DNA from: Rhynchopus sp. YZ270_cl-10
Taxonomy: Eukaryota > Euglenozoa > Diplonemea > Diplonemida > Diplonemidae
DNA length: 64,000 bases
Direction: 5' to 3'
NCBI GenBank assembly: GCA_964035575.1
Contig: OZ037836.1
Coordinates: 1,984,001 to 2,048,000, forward strand
Below the pieces are notes generated by a model. It saw only the letters and a program-made list of their open reading frames with translations. It ran no database searches and had not been told where the DNA came from. The translations under genes were made by a program, and so were the position numbers. Positions 8,641 to 22,970 of this stretch are shown in pieces (position 1 is the stretch's first letter; each line of letters begins with the position of its first letter).

Positions 8641-9726
8641 ATGGAAATATGTGTGAAGAGCTTTGACGGAGAGAAGTACACAGTCGAGGTGGGTGTGGAT
8701 GATACAACTGCGGACATACGGCGGAAGGTGGCGTCTGCAGCAGAGTTGTGCGAAGACGGCTTTGACATGAGCTTCGGAGAGAAGGTGCTGGCCGAAGGAG
8801 ACTACATCACGCAGATGAGTGCTGGGGACACAGTTGTGCTGACGAAGACGAAGTCGCAGAAGGACGACGCCATTGCAGCTCTTCGTGCCTTGGGTGAGAC
8901 AAGGCTGACGTCAGAGAGGTTCAGAGGTCTGACAGATCCCAAGCTGATTCATTTGTTTCTGCAGGCGGAGGTTGTTATTGAGATCCCCGATGGATTCTTG
9001 TCAGGTGGCACGTTCTCAGAACTTGATCTCAGTGGTGTGCCAGGTGTTACCTGTATAGGTAGCTCCCTCCTCCAATACTGCATCTCATTGACCACACTGG
9101 ATATTTCTGGGTGGAACAATGTGACGGACATTAAGTACTCGTTTCTCTCTAACTGCACCGCATTGCGAAGCCTTGACTTGTCTGGGTGGAACAATGTGAC
9201 GCGGGTTGGTCTGCACTTTCTCAACAACTGCAAATCATTGACCACACTGGATATTTCTGGATGGAACAATGTGACGCGGGTTGATGGGTTCTTCCTCTCC
9301 AACTGCACCTCATTGACCATACTGGATATTTCTGGGTGGAGCAATGTGACGCAAATTGAGAACTACTTCCTCTCCTCCTGCACCGCATTGCAAAGCCTTG
9401 ACTTATCTGGGTGGCACAATGTGACGCAGGTTGATGAGTCCTTTCTCTCCAATTGCAGGTCATTGACCACACTTGATATTTCTAGGTGGAATAATGTGAC
9501 GCAAATAGGGAACAACTTTCTCTCCTTCTGCATTGCATTGCAAACCCTAGACTTATCTGGGTTGACCAATGTGAAGGAGATTGCAGCAGGATTACTTTTT
9601 GCATCCACAATGCGTAAAAGCAGCATCAACGTCACAGGATCGAGCAGTGTTGTGTCAGAATATGTGCATGGCGATAGTGGACATAGCCTCGTGGACGATA
9701 CCAAGTGCAAATGTGTGTGCATGTGA
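8641..9726 (+). CDS. UBL-LRR-CaaX protein, type I, 361 aa
   Basis: Start in ACCATGG after the long form of the leader, which adds a segment with AACATGTCTGCCTTCTTC. The UBL region is near-identical to the siblings; a Tyr-Ile-Thr replaces the usual DDTT before the last strand. About eight LRRs follow, with LDISGW and LDLSGW in near alternation. The final LRR (DLSGLTNVKEIAAG) and the pre-cap segment (FASTMRKSS) differ from those of other members. The tail DDTKCKCVCM gives the CaaX box. An in-frame ATG at 8614 exists, but the conserved leader points to 8641. Confidence 0.88.
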   Translation: MEICVKSFDGEKYTVEVGVDDTTADIRRKVASAAELCEDGFDMSFGEKVLAEGDYITQMSAGDTVVLTKTKSQKDDAIAALRALGETRLTSERFRGLTDPKLIHLFLQAEVVIEIPDGFLSGGTFSELDLSGVPGVTCIGSSLLQYCISLTTLDISGWNNVTDIKYSFLSNCTALRSLDLSGWNNVTRVGLHFLNNCKSLTTLDISGWNNVTRVDGFFLSNCTSLTILDISGWSNVTQIENYFLSSCTALQSLDLSGWHNVTQVDESFLSNCRSLTTLDISRWNNVTQIGNNFLSFCIALQTLDLSGLTNVKEIAAGLLFASTMRKSSINVTGSSSVVSEYVHGDSGHSLVDDTKCKCVCM

Positions 9727-10156
9727 AGCACCCGGGACATGACAGTTGTGACATACCTTAGGAAGCACCACATGTTTTCCATGCGCGATTTTTGTACTCC
9801 CGTTTTCAGAATCAACAGAGTGTGTACGTCGAGAATGTTCTCTTTTCTTTGTTTTTTCTTCACATTTTTGCAACAAAAACACTGACGTTTGAATGCATCT
9901 ATTGACGTCCTTGAGCTTTCTCTTCTTTGATTTGAAAGTTACTGAAACAAATTTACCACCCTCCACCTTTATTGTGCACTCACCTCATTTCTGTACTTCA
10001 AGCAAAGCAATTTGGTATACCCATTTCTGGGCGTTTTGGGGTGAAAAATGTTATTTTGTGTCTGTTTTACCCCACCGGTGTTTGTTGTCTTATTGTAAGA
10101 TAGCTTTCATCTCTTCATTTGTGTTCTTTGTTATGTGCGTATTTGTATCTTGTTCA
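9727..10156. other. Spacer with a different 3' flank
   Basis: Unlike its siblings, this gene is not followed by the GGCATGTGCATC block but by AGCACCCGGGACATGACAG. Some sequence near 9960-10000 resembles 46610-46650. No gene seen. Confidence 0.5.
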
Positions 10157-10367
10157 CCCCTGTAGTCATGATAAAAGCGATGACGCCATTGAGCGACTCA
10201 TAGGCGCATGAGTGATAGACGTTGTCGCTGTGGTATCCCGCCTCGCAGAGAAAGGTGTTTTTTGACACAGCAACTTCGTGAGTCAGTATCGGTCTGCGAA
10301 TCAAATTGAAAACGGCGTGTTTGCGCTTCATATCGCAGAGGATAGAGAAACTGAAAAGTCATGAAAA
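10157..10367. repeat. Conserved upstream element of LRR genes
   Basis: A full-length copy except for the first bases, with differences at GATGACGCC and GCGCTTCAT. Confidence 0.7.
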
Positions 10368-10696
10368 TACAAAACTGAGGAACAGCCACTCTGCCTCAGC
10401 AGGGCAAGTGAACCAAAGGATAGTGGCCACGTTCAAAAGGAACACATAGTGGAGCACATCCTCGGGTGTCACACTAATACATCCAAGCTTTCAAAATGTT
10501 TAAAACAAAAGACCTCTCCCCTTGTAATTGTTTGTTGTATCTCTTGCACACCACACACACACAGCCAGTACGCAACACACTTCACGTTGCAAGGGCATCA
10601 GCAGGAATGTCGAGCGACTTGACTGATCAACGTGTCCCCTTCTTGATTCTTCTTCTTACCCCCAAAACACCTTGCACAAAACAGAGAGACAAAACC

Positions 10697-11836
10697 ATGG
10701 AAATATGTGTGGAGAGCTTTGACGGAGAGAAGTACACAGTCGAGGTGGGTGTGGATGATACAACTGCGGACATACGGCGGAAGGTGGCGTCTGCAGCAGA
10801 GTTGTGCGAAGACGGCTTTGACATGAGCTTCGGTGGGAAGCTGCTGGCCGAAGGAGACGACACGACACAGCTGAGTGCTGGGGACACAGTTGTGCTGAAG
10901 AAGATGCTGTCACAGAAGGACGACGCCATTGCAGCTCTTCGTGACTTGGGTGAGACAAGGCTGACGTCAGAGAGGTTCGAAGCTCTGAGAGATCCCAAGC
11001 TAGTTCATTTGTTTCTGCAGGCGGAGGTTGTTACTGAGATCCCCTATAGCTTCTTGAGAGATGAGACATTCGAAGAACTTGATCTCAGTGGTGTGCCAGG
11101 TGTGACTGCAGTAGGCCACTCCTTCGTCTACAACTGCACTGCGTTGCGCACTGTTGATTTATCTGGGTGGTGCAATGTGACACATATCGGGCCCTACTTT
11201 TTCTCTGACATGCGCGCATTGCAAACACTTGACTTGTCTGGGTGGAACAATGTGACGCGGGTTGATGATCACTTCGCCAACAATTGCACATCACTGACCA
11301 CACTTGATATTTCTGGGTGGAAGAATCTAAAGCATATTGGGAGCTCTTTTCTCTCCAAATGCACCGTATTGCAAACACTTGACTTGTCTGGGTGCAGCAA
11401 GGTAACGCGGGTTGATGACGACTTCCTCTCCAACTGCATCTCATTGACCACACTGGATATTTCTGGGTGGAATGCGACGCAGATGGGAAATTCTTTCCTG
11501 TCCCACTGCACCGCATTGCAAAGCCTTGACTTGTCTGGGTGGCACAATGTGACCCGGGTTGATCTGTACTTTCTCTCCCACTGCACCTCATTGACCACCC
11601 TGGATATTGCTGGGTGGAACAATGTGACGCACATAGGGGACTGTTTCCTCCTCAACTGCAGGGCATTGCGAACCCTTGACATGTCTGGGTGGACGAGTGT
11701 GCAGCACATCGACACAGCTTTCCTAAGCGGCTGCAAAATACCCACAAGCAGCATCAACGTCACCGGATCGAGCAGTGTTCTGTCAGAATATGTGCATGAC
11801 TATAGCTGTAGCCTCCGCAAATGTGTGTGCATGTGA
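10697..11836 (+). CDS. UBL-LRR-CaaX protein, type I, 379 aa
   Basis: The start is the ATG at 10697 in ACCATGG. The UBL has the GGKLLAEGDD variant and an unusual LKKML after the last strand. Nine LRRs follow; the third unit has FFSDM in place of FLxxC, and the sixth (GWNATQMG) is one residue short. Both oddities are shared with the gene at 22971, and the first also with 42067, so these form a subgroup. The tail is shortened to CSLRKCVCM, which keeps the CaaX box but lacks DDTKCK. The frame is open upstream to 10496, but that stretch is the leader. Confidence 0.88.
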   Translation: MEICVESFDGEKYTVEVGVDDTTADIRRKVASAAELCEDGFDMSFGGKLLAEGDDTTQLSAGDTVVLKKMLSQKDDAIAALRDLGETRLTSERFEALRDPKLVHLFLQAEVVTEIPYSFLRDETFEELDLSGVPGVTAVGHSFVYNCTALRTVDLSGWCNVTHIGPYFFSDMRALQTLDLSGWNNVTRVDDHFANNCTSLTTLDISGWKNLKHIGSSFLSKCTVLQTLDLSGCSKVTRVDDDFLSNCISLTTLDISGWNATQMGNSFLSHCTALQSLDLSGWHNVTRVDLYFLSHCTSLTTLDIAGWNNVTHIGDCFLLNCRALRTLDMSGWTSVQHIDTAFLSGCKIPTSSINVTGSSSVLSEYVHDYSCSLRKCVCM

Positions 11837-12299
11837 GGCATGTGCATCTTTCGAGAGGCTGGGCGCTCATTGCGATGTTCAGGGAACGAATTTTAGGCAA
11901 ACTCAGTAACACTGTCACCAGAGGGCTTTGTATTAAAATTAAAAATTTTCAACTCTACTTTTTTACATAATACCAACCGAATATTATTGTGAAGCTGGTG
12001 GTGTTGTTTTATGCACAGTTCTTTGCCTCCTCGCGTGCACCGATACAGCCAAGCATGTTGTTGTTTTATACTAAGTTATGACAAATGCTTTGTGGTGGTA
12101 AATGATTCGGATGTTTTATTGTTTTCGTGGACATGACACTTGCGACATAAATTTATGAGAGAAATATTTTAATGAAAACGCGAAGACGATTCTCGTGCTC
12201 CTCACTTCACCCCCACACTATATCAATGCAACATGTTAGACCGTTTGGTCTGGGAGGGTTTAGGGTTCTAGGTTGAGCAATTACGAGAGGTCAACGAAG
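11837..12299. other. Type I spacer, uninterrupted form
   Basis: It contains the post-stop block, then CTTTTTTACATAATACC and AATATTATTGTGAAGCTGG. This uninterrupted version serves as the empty site for the insertions at 24218 and 39931. No gene seen. Confidence 0.7.
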
Positions 12300-12407
12300 C
12301 TTTCAAAAACAAAACAAAAGACCTCTCCCCTTGTAACTGTTTGTTGTCTCTTGCGTACTCTCACCCCCAATTGAAAACACCTGCACGAAACAGAGAGACA
12401 CAAAACC

Positions 12408-13565
12408 ATGGAAATATGTGTGAAGAGCTTTGACGGAGAGAAGTACACAGTCGAGGTGGGTGTGGATGATACAACTGCGGACATACGGCGGAAGGTGGCG
12501 TCTGCAGCAGAGTTGCGCGAAGACGGCTTTGACATGAGCTTCGGAGAGAAGCTGCTGGCCGAAGGAGACTACATCACGCAGCTGAGTGCTGGGGACACAG
12601 TTGTGCTGATGAAGACGAAGTCGCAGAAGGACGACGCCATTGCAGCTCTTCGTGACTTGGGTGAGACAAGGCTGACGTCAGAGAGGTTCGAAGGTCTGAC
12701 AGATCCCAAGCTGATTCATTTGTTTCTGCAGGCGGAGGTTGTTACTGAGACCCCTGATGAATTCCTGAGAGGTGGCAGGTTCTCAGAACTTGAGCTCAGT
12801 GATGTGCCAGGTGTTACCTGTATAGGTGGCTCCTTTCTTACGTGGTGCATCTCATTGACCACACTGGATATTTCTGGGTGGAGCAATGTGTCGCAGATGG
12901 GAAGGTATTTTCTCTCCAACTGCATCTCATTGCGAAGCCTTGACTTGTCTGGGTGGAATAATGTGACGCGAATTGATGAGTACTTTCTCTGCAACTGCAT
13001 CGCATTGAGAAGCCTTGACTTGTCTGGGTGGAACAATGTGACGCGAATTGCTGAGTACTTTCTCGTCAACTGCAAATCATTGACCACACTGGATATTTCT
13101 GGGTGGAACAATGTGACGGAGCTTGGGCACTCTTTTCTCTGCGACTGCAGCGCATTGCGAAGCCTTGACTTGTCTGGGTGGAAGAATGTTACGGGGGTTG
13201 ATAGGTGCTTTCTTTTCAAGTGCACCTCATTGACCACGCTGGATATTTCTGGATGGAACAAGGTGACGCGCATTGATGAGTACTTTCTTTACAAGTGTAC
13301 CTCACTGAAGACACTGGATATTTCTGGGTGGAACAATGTGACGCAGCTGGGAAATTCGTTCCTTTCCAACTGCACTTCATTGAAAACACTTAACTTATCT
13401 GGGTTGACGACTGTTCAGCACATTGGGAAAGATTTCCTAAAAGGATGCAAAATACCCACAAGCAGCATCAACGTCACCGGATCGAGCAGTGTTGTGTCAG
13501 AACATGTGCAGTGCCATAGCGGTAACCTCGTGGACGATACGAAGTGCACATGTGTGTGCATGTGA
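12408..13565 (+). CDS. UBL-LRR-CaaX protein, type I, 385 aa
   Basis: Start in ACCATGG with the short leader. The UBL is followed by the linker variant TETPDEFLRGG and about nine LRRs. Units 5 and 6 (the latter with NVTGVDRCFLFKC) are almost identical to units of the broken gene at 36246-36809, evidence of recent exchange or duplication. The tail reads TKCTCVCM, so the CaaX box is kept while the middle Lys is Thr. The N-terminal 80 residues are far more conserved among members than the LRRs. Confidence 0.88.
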   Translation: MEICVKSFDGEKYTVEVGVDDTTADIRRKVASAAELREDGFDMSFGEKLLAEGDYITQLSAGDTVVLMKTKSQKDDAIAALRDLGETRLTSERFEGLTDPKLIHLFLQAEVVTETPDEFLRGGRFSELELSDVPGVTCIGGSFLTWCISLTTLDISGWSNVSQMGRYFLSNCISLRSLDLSGWNNVTRIDEYFLCNCIALRSLDLSGWNNVTRIAEYFLVNCKSLTTLDISGWNNVTELGHSFLCDCSALRSLDLSGWKNVTGVDRCFLFKCTSLTTLDISGWNKVTRIDEYFLYKCTSLKTLDISGWNNVTQLGNSFLSNCTSLKTLNLSGLTTVQHIGKDFLKGCKIPTSSINVTGSSSVVSEHVQCHSGNLVDDTKCTCVCM

Positions 13566-14022
13566 GGCATGTGCATCTTTCGAGAGGCTGGGCGCTCATT
13601 GCGATGTTCAGAGAACTAATTTTACATTGCACGTTGCACTTTGCCCGTACCAAAAATATGAAACTGGGTATTTTTGTTGTGCACAGTTCTTTGCATCCTC
13701 GAGTGCGTACTAATACAACGAAGCTTTCAAAAGCAAAACAAAAGACCTCTCCCCTTGTAACTGTTTGTTGTCTCTTGCACACCACACACACACTCCACCA
13801 CTTCCCTTTTGACACATGCCTACCCACAGAGAGAGACATCCCTCCCGTCCTATCACAGCCTTGCAGCATACAGTTCTGCACACAGAGGTGTCCCCTTTGT
13901 CTTACACCTCTATCGCCTCAGTGGCAACATGTCTGCCTTCTTCTTGTCTCCTTCCCGTTAAGCAGTTGTGTTTCTTCTTGCCCCACCCAAAACACCTGCA
14001 CAAAACAGAGAGACACAAAACC

Positions 14023-15291
14023 ATGGAAATATGTGTGGAGAGCTTTGACGGAGAGAAGTACACAGTCGAGGTGGGTGTGGATGATACAACTGCGGACATA
14101 CGGCGGAAGGTGGCGTCTGCAGCAGAGTTGTGCGAAGACGGCTTTGACATGAGCTTCGGTGGGAAGCTGCTGGCCGAAGGAGACGACACGACGCAGCTGA
14201 GTGCTGGGGACACAGTTGTGCTGACGAAGACGAAGTCGCAGAAGGACGACGCCATTGCAGCTCTTCGTGCCTTGGGTGAGACGGAGCTGACTACAGACAG
14301 GTTCGAAGGTCTTGCAGATCCCAAGCTGGTTCATTTGTTTCTGCAGGCGGAGGTTGTTACTGAGATCCCCGATAGCTTCTTGTCAGGTCGCGCGTTCTCA
14401 GAACTTGATCTCAGCGGTGTGCCAGGTGTTACCTGTATAGGTAGCTCCCTCCTCCAATACTGCATCTCATTGACCACACTGGATATTTCTGGGTGGAGCA
14501 ATGTGACAAAACTTGGGAACCGTTTTCTCTCCGACTGCACCGCATTGCGAACTCTTGACTTGTCTGAGTGGAACAATGTGACGCGGGTTGGTGACCACTT
14601 TCTCGCCAACTGCAAATCACTGACCACACTGGATATTTCTGGGTGGAACAATGTTACGCGGGTTGGTGAGTACTTTCTCTCCGACTGCACCTCATTGACC
14701 ACCCTGGATATTTCTGGGTGGGGCAATGTGACGCAGCTTGGGAACCGTTTTCTCTCCAACTGCATCGCATTGCAAACCCTTGACTTGTCTGGGTGGAACA
14801 ATGTGACCCGGGTTGATGACTTCTTTCTCATCTTCTGCACCTCATTGACCACACTGGATATTTCTGGGTGGAACAATGTGACGCAGCTTGAGTACCGTTT
14901 TCTCTCCCACTGCAGCGCATTGCGAAGCCTTGACTTGTCTGGGTGGAAGAATGTGACGCGAATTGATGACTATTTTCTCTCGAACTGCACCTCACTGAAG
15001 ACACTGGATATTTCTGGATGGAACAATGTGACGCAGCTGGGAAATTCGTTCCTTGCCAACTGTACTGCGTTACAAACACTTGACCTATCTGGGTTGACGA
15101 CTGTTCAGCGCATTGGCACAGACTTCCTGATAGATTGCATTCTACCCACAAGCAGCATCAACGTCACCGGATCGAGCAGTGTTGTGTCAGAATATGTGAA
15201 CAGCCGTAGCCTCATCGAAGATTCCAACGACATTAGCCAAGCCGCCGAAGTGGTCGAAGGAGATACGAAGTGCAAATGTGTGTGCATGTGA
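14023..15291 (+). CDS. UBL-LRR-CaaX protein, type I, 422 aa
   Basis: Start at 14023 after the long leader. About ten LRRs, with the exposed positions after VTxxG and before FL varying most (GNRFL, GDHFL, DDFFL). The C-terminal extension SRSLIEDSNDISQAAEVVEG before TKCKCVCM matches the member at 1348 and the last piece at 37423-37723, so that tail type is shared by three genes whose LRR regions differ. The frame extends upstream to 13816, but that part is leader. Confidence 0.88.
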   Translation: MEICVESFDGEKYTVEVGVDDTTADIRRKVASAAELCEDGFDMSFGGKLLAEGDDTTQLSAGDTVVLTKTKSQKDDAIAALRALGETELTTDRFEGLADPKLVHLFLQAEVVTEIPDSFLSGRAFSELDLSGVPGVTCIGSSLLQYCISLTTLDISGWSNVTKLGNRFLSDCTALRTLDLSEWNNVTRVGDHFLANCKSLTTLDISGWNNVTRVGEYFLSDCTSLTTLDISGWGNVTQLGNRFLSNCIALQTLDLSGWNNVTRVDDFFLIFCTSLTTLDISGWNNVTQLEYRFLSHCSALRSLDLSGWKNVTRIDDYFLSNCTSLKTLDISGWNNVTQLGNSFLANCTALQTLDLSGLTTVQRIGTDFLIDCILPTSSINVTGSSSVVSEYVNSRSLIEDSNDISQAAEVVEGDTKCKCVCM

Positions 15292-15401
15292 GGCATGTGC
15301 ATCTTTCGAGAGGCTTGGCGCTCATTGCGATGTTCAGAGAACCACTTTTTGATGTTGTACTTCCAAAAGGAAGTGCACTATTGTACGTTTTTTTTCGATT
15401 A

Positions 15402-15846
15402 CTGGGGGGGGTCGAATAAAGCACGTACGTGTTTTATTAGGCGTCCCTACACTTCAGATCCTGAGGTTTAAAAAAAAAAAAAAGTTCGAAAAGGCGAATA
15501 AAGCACGTACGTGCTTTATTCGCCTTTTTGAACTTTTTGGAAAGTTTTTCCAGTCACAATTTTTTTTCGATTTTTTTTTCGCCCAAGAGGTGATTTTGCT
15601 GCATTTCCGAGCCAATCCCGGCTTGTGGTGGGGGATATACGGAAAAATGGACAAAATTTCAGCGACTTAAATTTTCACAAAATACGAACTACCTTGTCAC
15701 AACACAGGAAAAGTTCAAAAAGTCGAATAAAACACGTACGTGCTTTATTCGACGCAAAAAAAAGCAAAAAACCCATTTTTCAAATGCGTGCTTTATTCGA
15801 CGTACGTGCTTTATTTGAATTACCTCGTTTATTCGGCCCCCCCCAG
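15402..15846. mobile_element. Small TIR element (MITE-like), TA target
   Basis: 445 bases between inverted ends: CTGGGGGGGGTCGAATAAA on the left, and the complement of CTGGGGGGGGCCGAATAAA on the right, each next to TA. The interior repeats the motif CGAATAAAGCACGTACGTG several times in both orientations. It sits exactly at the left edge of the larger unit that starts at 15850. No coding capacity. Confidence 0.75.
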
Positions 15847-16528
15847 TAAGGGTAGCATAAGTTTTTTTTTTGTACGAGTATGCAATACGTCTGGAAATGA
15901 AAGACGCGCTCGTCGGTGGTCATGAGTTTTACCGTTTTCCCCTTCCCCCCTTGTGCTCCACCTCTCCACCGTACTTCAGGACGCGGGTTTTTCGGGGTTT
16001 TCGGGACTTTTGGGGTTTGAAAAAAAAAAAAAAAAAAAAAAACTATGTCATCTGTGGCTGTTCCCTGGGATAGCTGGCCGGGTGGGGATAAGGTCATTTG
16101 GGATCAGATCAAACCCCCAGTCCCCAAAGCAAATGCAATGGAACCGGACACCGAAGATGAGTGCATTTTTCCTTCGTGCGGTGTAACCAAAAGAAAACCG
16201 ACGCAGGAGCTTTTCTTGGAACTGTTTTATTCTCCCTACCCCAACAACATTACATTTCAGAAACACATTGTTTTTTCGTTTTTGTTCACTTTCTTTTCTT
16301 CTCCCTCACACCTGTTTGCTGTGAATTAAATTTTTTCGTTTGCCTGGTCGCATACTGCGAGTTTTCCTGGAAGCGCAGGAAAAATGACTGGGGAGTGTTG
16401 GTGGCTCCGTGACGCCACAGAGCCGGCACACTCGTTGAGTGCCTCACAAAACCTAAAAATTTATTCCGTTTTGATTTTATTTATTGTCTTCACGCTATAT
16501 TGTTGTTGTTGGGTTGGGAAATAAAATC

Positions 16529-17448
16529 ATGCACAAAAAGGGTGTCCTTGGCTGCATGGGCTGCGGCAGACAGTGCACGAAGACGTGCATGCGGAACACG
16601 GGGCTATTCCCTGAAGGGGTGATCACAGACTTCCTCAAGAAGACAGAGAGATGGGTGTGTCCGGTGTGCGCGTGGAGACGTGCGCCAAGAACGAAGGTGA
16701 AAAAGGAAAAGCCGATCGAGCAGCAGCAGGACGAGGAGGACGACGACGCAGAGGACACGGTGGAAGGGCTCCTCGCAGTGATTCCGGAAACCGCTAAGAA
16801 GCTTTTCATGCACACTTTTGCACGTTTGGATTTTCTGCAGCAGGAGAACGAGAGTCTCAAGAAAACTATAGAGTTTATCAAGAAGTCCCAGCAAACGGCA
16901 CTCGACGCTGATTTCTCGCCGTATGTTGTTGCAACCTGGAAAAACATCCAAAATAGCCGCATCAGAAAGGAGATAAGGGAAAAGGTAGGAAAGGCATTCA
17001 GGGAGTCGACCCTACCCACTTTTGATAATGCACTCGAGTATCAAAAGGGCGTCCTAAGATGCTTCGAGGCGCTGGACAACTCCCTGGCGCTGATCGAGGA
17101 CTCAGAGGACCCACCCGCAACCAAGTTCCTGACGCCCATACACAACACCATAGTAGAACTCACCTCGACCACAATTATTGGGGCTAATGCTGCCGGAAGG
17201 ATGATGTACGAGTCTAAAGCAAAGGGATACGCGGTGGATGACTTCTCAAAAGTCATCCAGGCTCGCATTCTGGACACGGCCAAGAAGCAGCCGCACGCAG
17301 AGGTACCGTCGAAGACGCGGGATTCAGGGAGGGACGCCAAGGAGAAGAGAGACGACAGGGACAGGGGAGGAGACGATACGAGGGGGCGCGACCGAGACTA
17401 CTGGGGCAACACGGGAAAGGAGTTAAGAAGGTACGCAGGGCCCAGACG

Positions 17449-17452
<4 letters not shown>
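16529..17452 (+). CDS. Gag-like ORF of DIRS-like element
   Basis: 307 residues from the ATG at 16529. The N terminus has a compact Cys cluster (CMGCGRQCTKTC, later WVCPVC) suggesting a zinc-binding fold. A Glu/Asp-rich stretch, a helical middle (residues about 90-260) and a very basic, Arg/Asp-rich end follow. The position ahead of the RT ORF, and the basic tail, suit a nucleic-acid-binding structural protein. No strong family match is claimed. Fossil or recent mobile DNA, not a host gene. Confidence 0.55.
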
Positions 17453-20784
<3,332 letters not shown>

Positions 20785-20837
20785 GGGTCCTGATGGATGC
20801 GATCAACAAACAACAAACAACGAATAAACAAAGAAGG

Positions 20838-21970
20838 GGGGGTATTTCATTTTTTTGGTTCCCGTTATCGCCGCACTTTTTTTTGGATTTTCGGAAAAAA
20901 AAAAACTAAAAAAAAAAAAAAACTAAACAGTGCAATTGGGTGGCTTCTATGTGGTTTCGTGACGCGATACCCACCACCACGTCCTCCAATGGGCTGAAAG
21001 TGTTAAAATACGGCATTTTGGAAATAAATTTTTACCATTCAGCCTGTCAGCGTTGACACCCAGCTGTAGGGACACTATAGAATCAAGTACAGACAAGAAG
21101 CACCAAGGGTGGGTCAAAGCACAAAACATTGTGTACTCTGTTGATTGCACGCTGTGTGGAAAACGGCGAGCAGTCAACAAGATGCCTTCACGCGATGGAG
21201 AAGGAGGTTAGATGGGTGGTACCGAGGCGGCAGTCCCTTCCCAACGGACCCATTGAACAAGGTATTCTATGTGAAAGAGAACATCAGTTGTGTCGGATGG
21301 GTTCTGTGGACAACAGGAACAGTGAACAACCGCTGTGCACATTGTGGGACAAACAACATTCTCCCGAAGGATCCCGAACACTCGCAACAGTTCAAACAGG
21401 TGCAACCTATCTGCAGCTCGTGCAAAGCACTAGGCCGTCTGCCTCCGGCAAATATGCAGAAAAGAAAGCACGAGCCTTCGCCACACACCGAAACCCTGCA
21501 GCTAAAAAGGCAGCAAAAAAACATGTACGAAGCCGATGCAAAAAAATCCAGCGGACCAAAACGTTATTGGATGCGACACCGCTTCGGATTACGAGAACGA
21601 CACGAAACAGCGGAAGAGATAAGGGAATGGTGTTTCTTTGGTAAAGTCCGCCTGATTTTTACCCCGCCTATAGGCGCGTAAAGGCTGGGGAAAATGGGTG
21701 GGGTTTGGCCTATACGGGCCTACACGGGCCTGCACGCCCCTTTACGCGGGGTAAAAAATCAGGCGAAAAGTGCCCAGAAATGCCAAAAAGTGCAGAATTT
21801 TGCACTTTTGAGCTGTTTTTGGGGTCAAAAAATCGCTTTTTCGTCACAACTTTTTCCCCCCTTTAGGATTTCCTTAAGGATTTTGTTTAGTTTTTTTTTT
21901 TTTTTAGTTTAGTTTTTTTTCCGCACGCCGCACTTTTTTTTGCGATCCCAAATAACGGGAACCAAAAAAA
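20838..21970. repeat. Inverted repeat pair enclosing about 1 kb
   Basis: The left arm 20838-20930 (TTTTTTGGTTCCCGTTAT, CGCCGCAC, then AAAAACTAAAA) is inverted at 21890-21970. It lies at the right end of the DIRS-bearing unit and may correspond to the internal complementary region that such elements carry, or to a separate nested insertion. Confidence 0.5.
21145..21681 (+). CDS. ORF with paired CxxC motifs, unknown
   Basis: 178 residues. Two CxxC pairs (NRCAHCGTN at about residues 64-72 and PICSSCKALGR about 30 residues later) suggest a zinc ribbon. A Lys/Arg-rich second half follows. It lies inside the inverted arms noted above, downstream of the RT ORF, and is probably part of the mobile unit. 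No family recognised. Confidence 0.35.
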   Translation: MHAVWKTASSQQDAFTRWRRRLDGWYRGGSPFPTDPLNKVFYVKENISCVGWVLWTTGTVNNRCAHCGTNNILPKDPEHSQQFKQVQPICSSCKALGRLPPANMQKRKHEPSPHTETLQLKRQQKNMYEADAKKSSGPKRYWMRHRFGLRERHETAEEIREWCFFGKVRLIFTPPIGA

Positions 21971-21985
21971 AAACTTATGCTACCC

Positions 21986-22600
21986 TAAATTGTTTTTCTG
22001 GTCTTATTACATACAACGCAGAAGTACGTCACGACAGCTTTGTTTTGTTTGTTTTGTTTTGCGATGTGTGGACGAGCCAATGCATCTTGCACGTTTTTCC
22101 CATACCCTTCTCTCAACTCCATCCGTAGGGTAAGTTAAGGTAAAAGGTACAGTATCGCAATCGATGCACGGTGAGGGAACTGGGTCTCAGTGGTGTGCCA
22201 TGTGTGAATAAAATAATAAAACCTACATTCTTGAACTATTCTCCCGACTGATTTTCGTTGGACGCATCCCTTTCTGCAATTCAATTCAAGCACCAACGTG
22301 TGTGCATGTACGGCACAGTGTGTTCCCTCAAGATAGTGCTTGCCTTTTACTTTTATTCGGACATCTCAAACTAATCTTTGTTTTTTGTAATTTTGATTTC
22401 CCTTGTTCTCTTCTGCGCACGAACAACGTATTTTTGCCCTTTTGCTGCCCCCTTTTTTGTACCACAGTGGACAGGCTGAGTACCCCCTGCACAACTATGT
22501 TTGTGCACGAGAGAGACCTCATGGAGCTTTCAAGGTTTCGTTCTTTCGTTCAATTGCCCCTTCATTTGTGTGTGGGAATATTTTTGTGTTGAGAGAGCAA
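21986..22600. other. Type I spacer, continued
   Basis: Nearly identical to 37840-38455 (TTGTTTTTCTGGTCTTATTA onward), so it is the continuation of the array spacer interrupted at 15400. No gene seen. Confidence 0.65.
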
Positions 22601-22825
22601 TGTGCAGGGTTGGATCCCTGTAGTCATGATAAAAGCGATGCCGCCATTGAGCGACTCATAGGCGCATGAGTGATAGACGTTGTCGCTGTGGTATCCCGCC
22701 TCGCAGAGGAAGGTGTTTTTTGACACAGCAACTTCGTGAGTCAGTATCGGTCTGCGAATCAAATTGAAAACGGCGTGTTTGCGCGTCATATCGCAGAGGA
22801 TAGAGAAACTGAAAAGTCTTGAAAA
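22601..22825. repeat. Conserved upstream element of LRR genes
   Basis: A full copy ending AAAAGTCTTGAAAA, about 145 bases before the ATG at 22971. Confidence 0.72.
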
Positions 22826-22970
22826 TAAAATACCCCCTAGCGTGTAATTTGTTGATCGCATCCAATCAAAAACAAAACAAAAGACCTCTCCCCTTGTAAC
22901 TGTTTGTTGTCTCTTGCGTACTCTCACCCCCAATTGAAAACACCTGCACAAAACAGAGAGACACAAAACC

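Noticed and set aside
22302-22592. Open frame in the type I spacer, repeated at 38157
   Set aside because: It differs between the two copies in length and ending, and contains no domain; it is part of a duplicated non-coding spacer.
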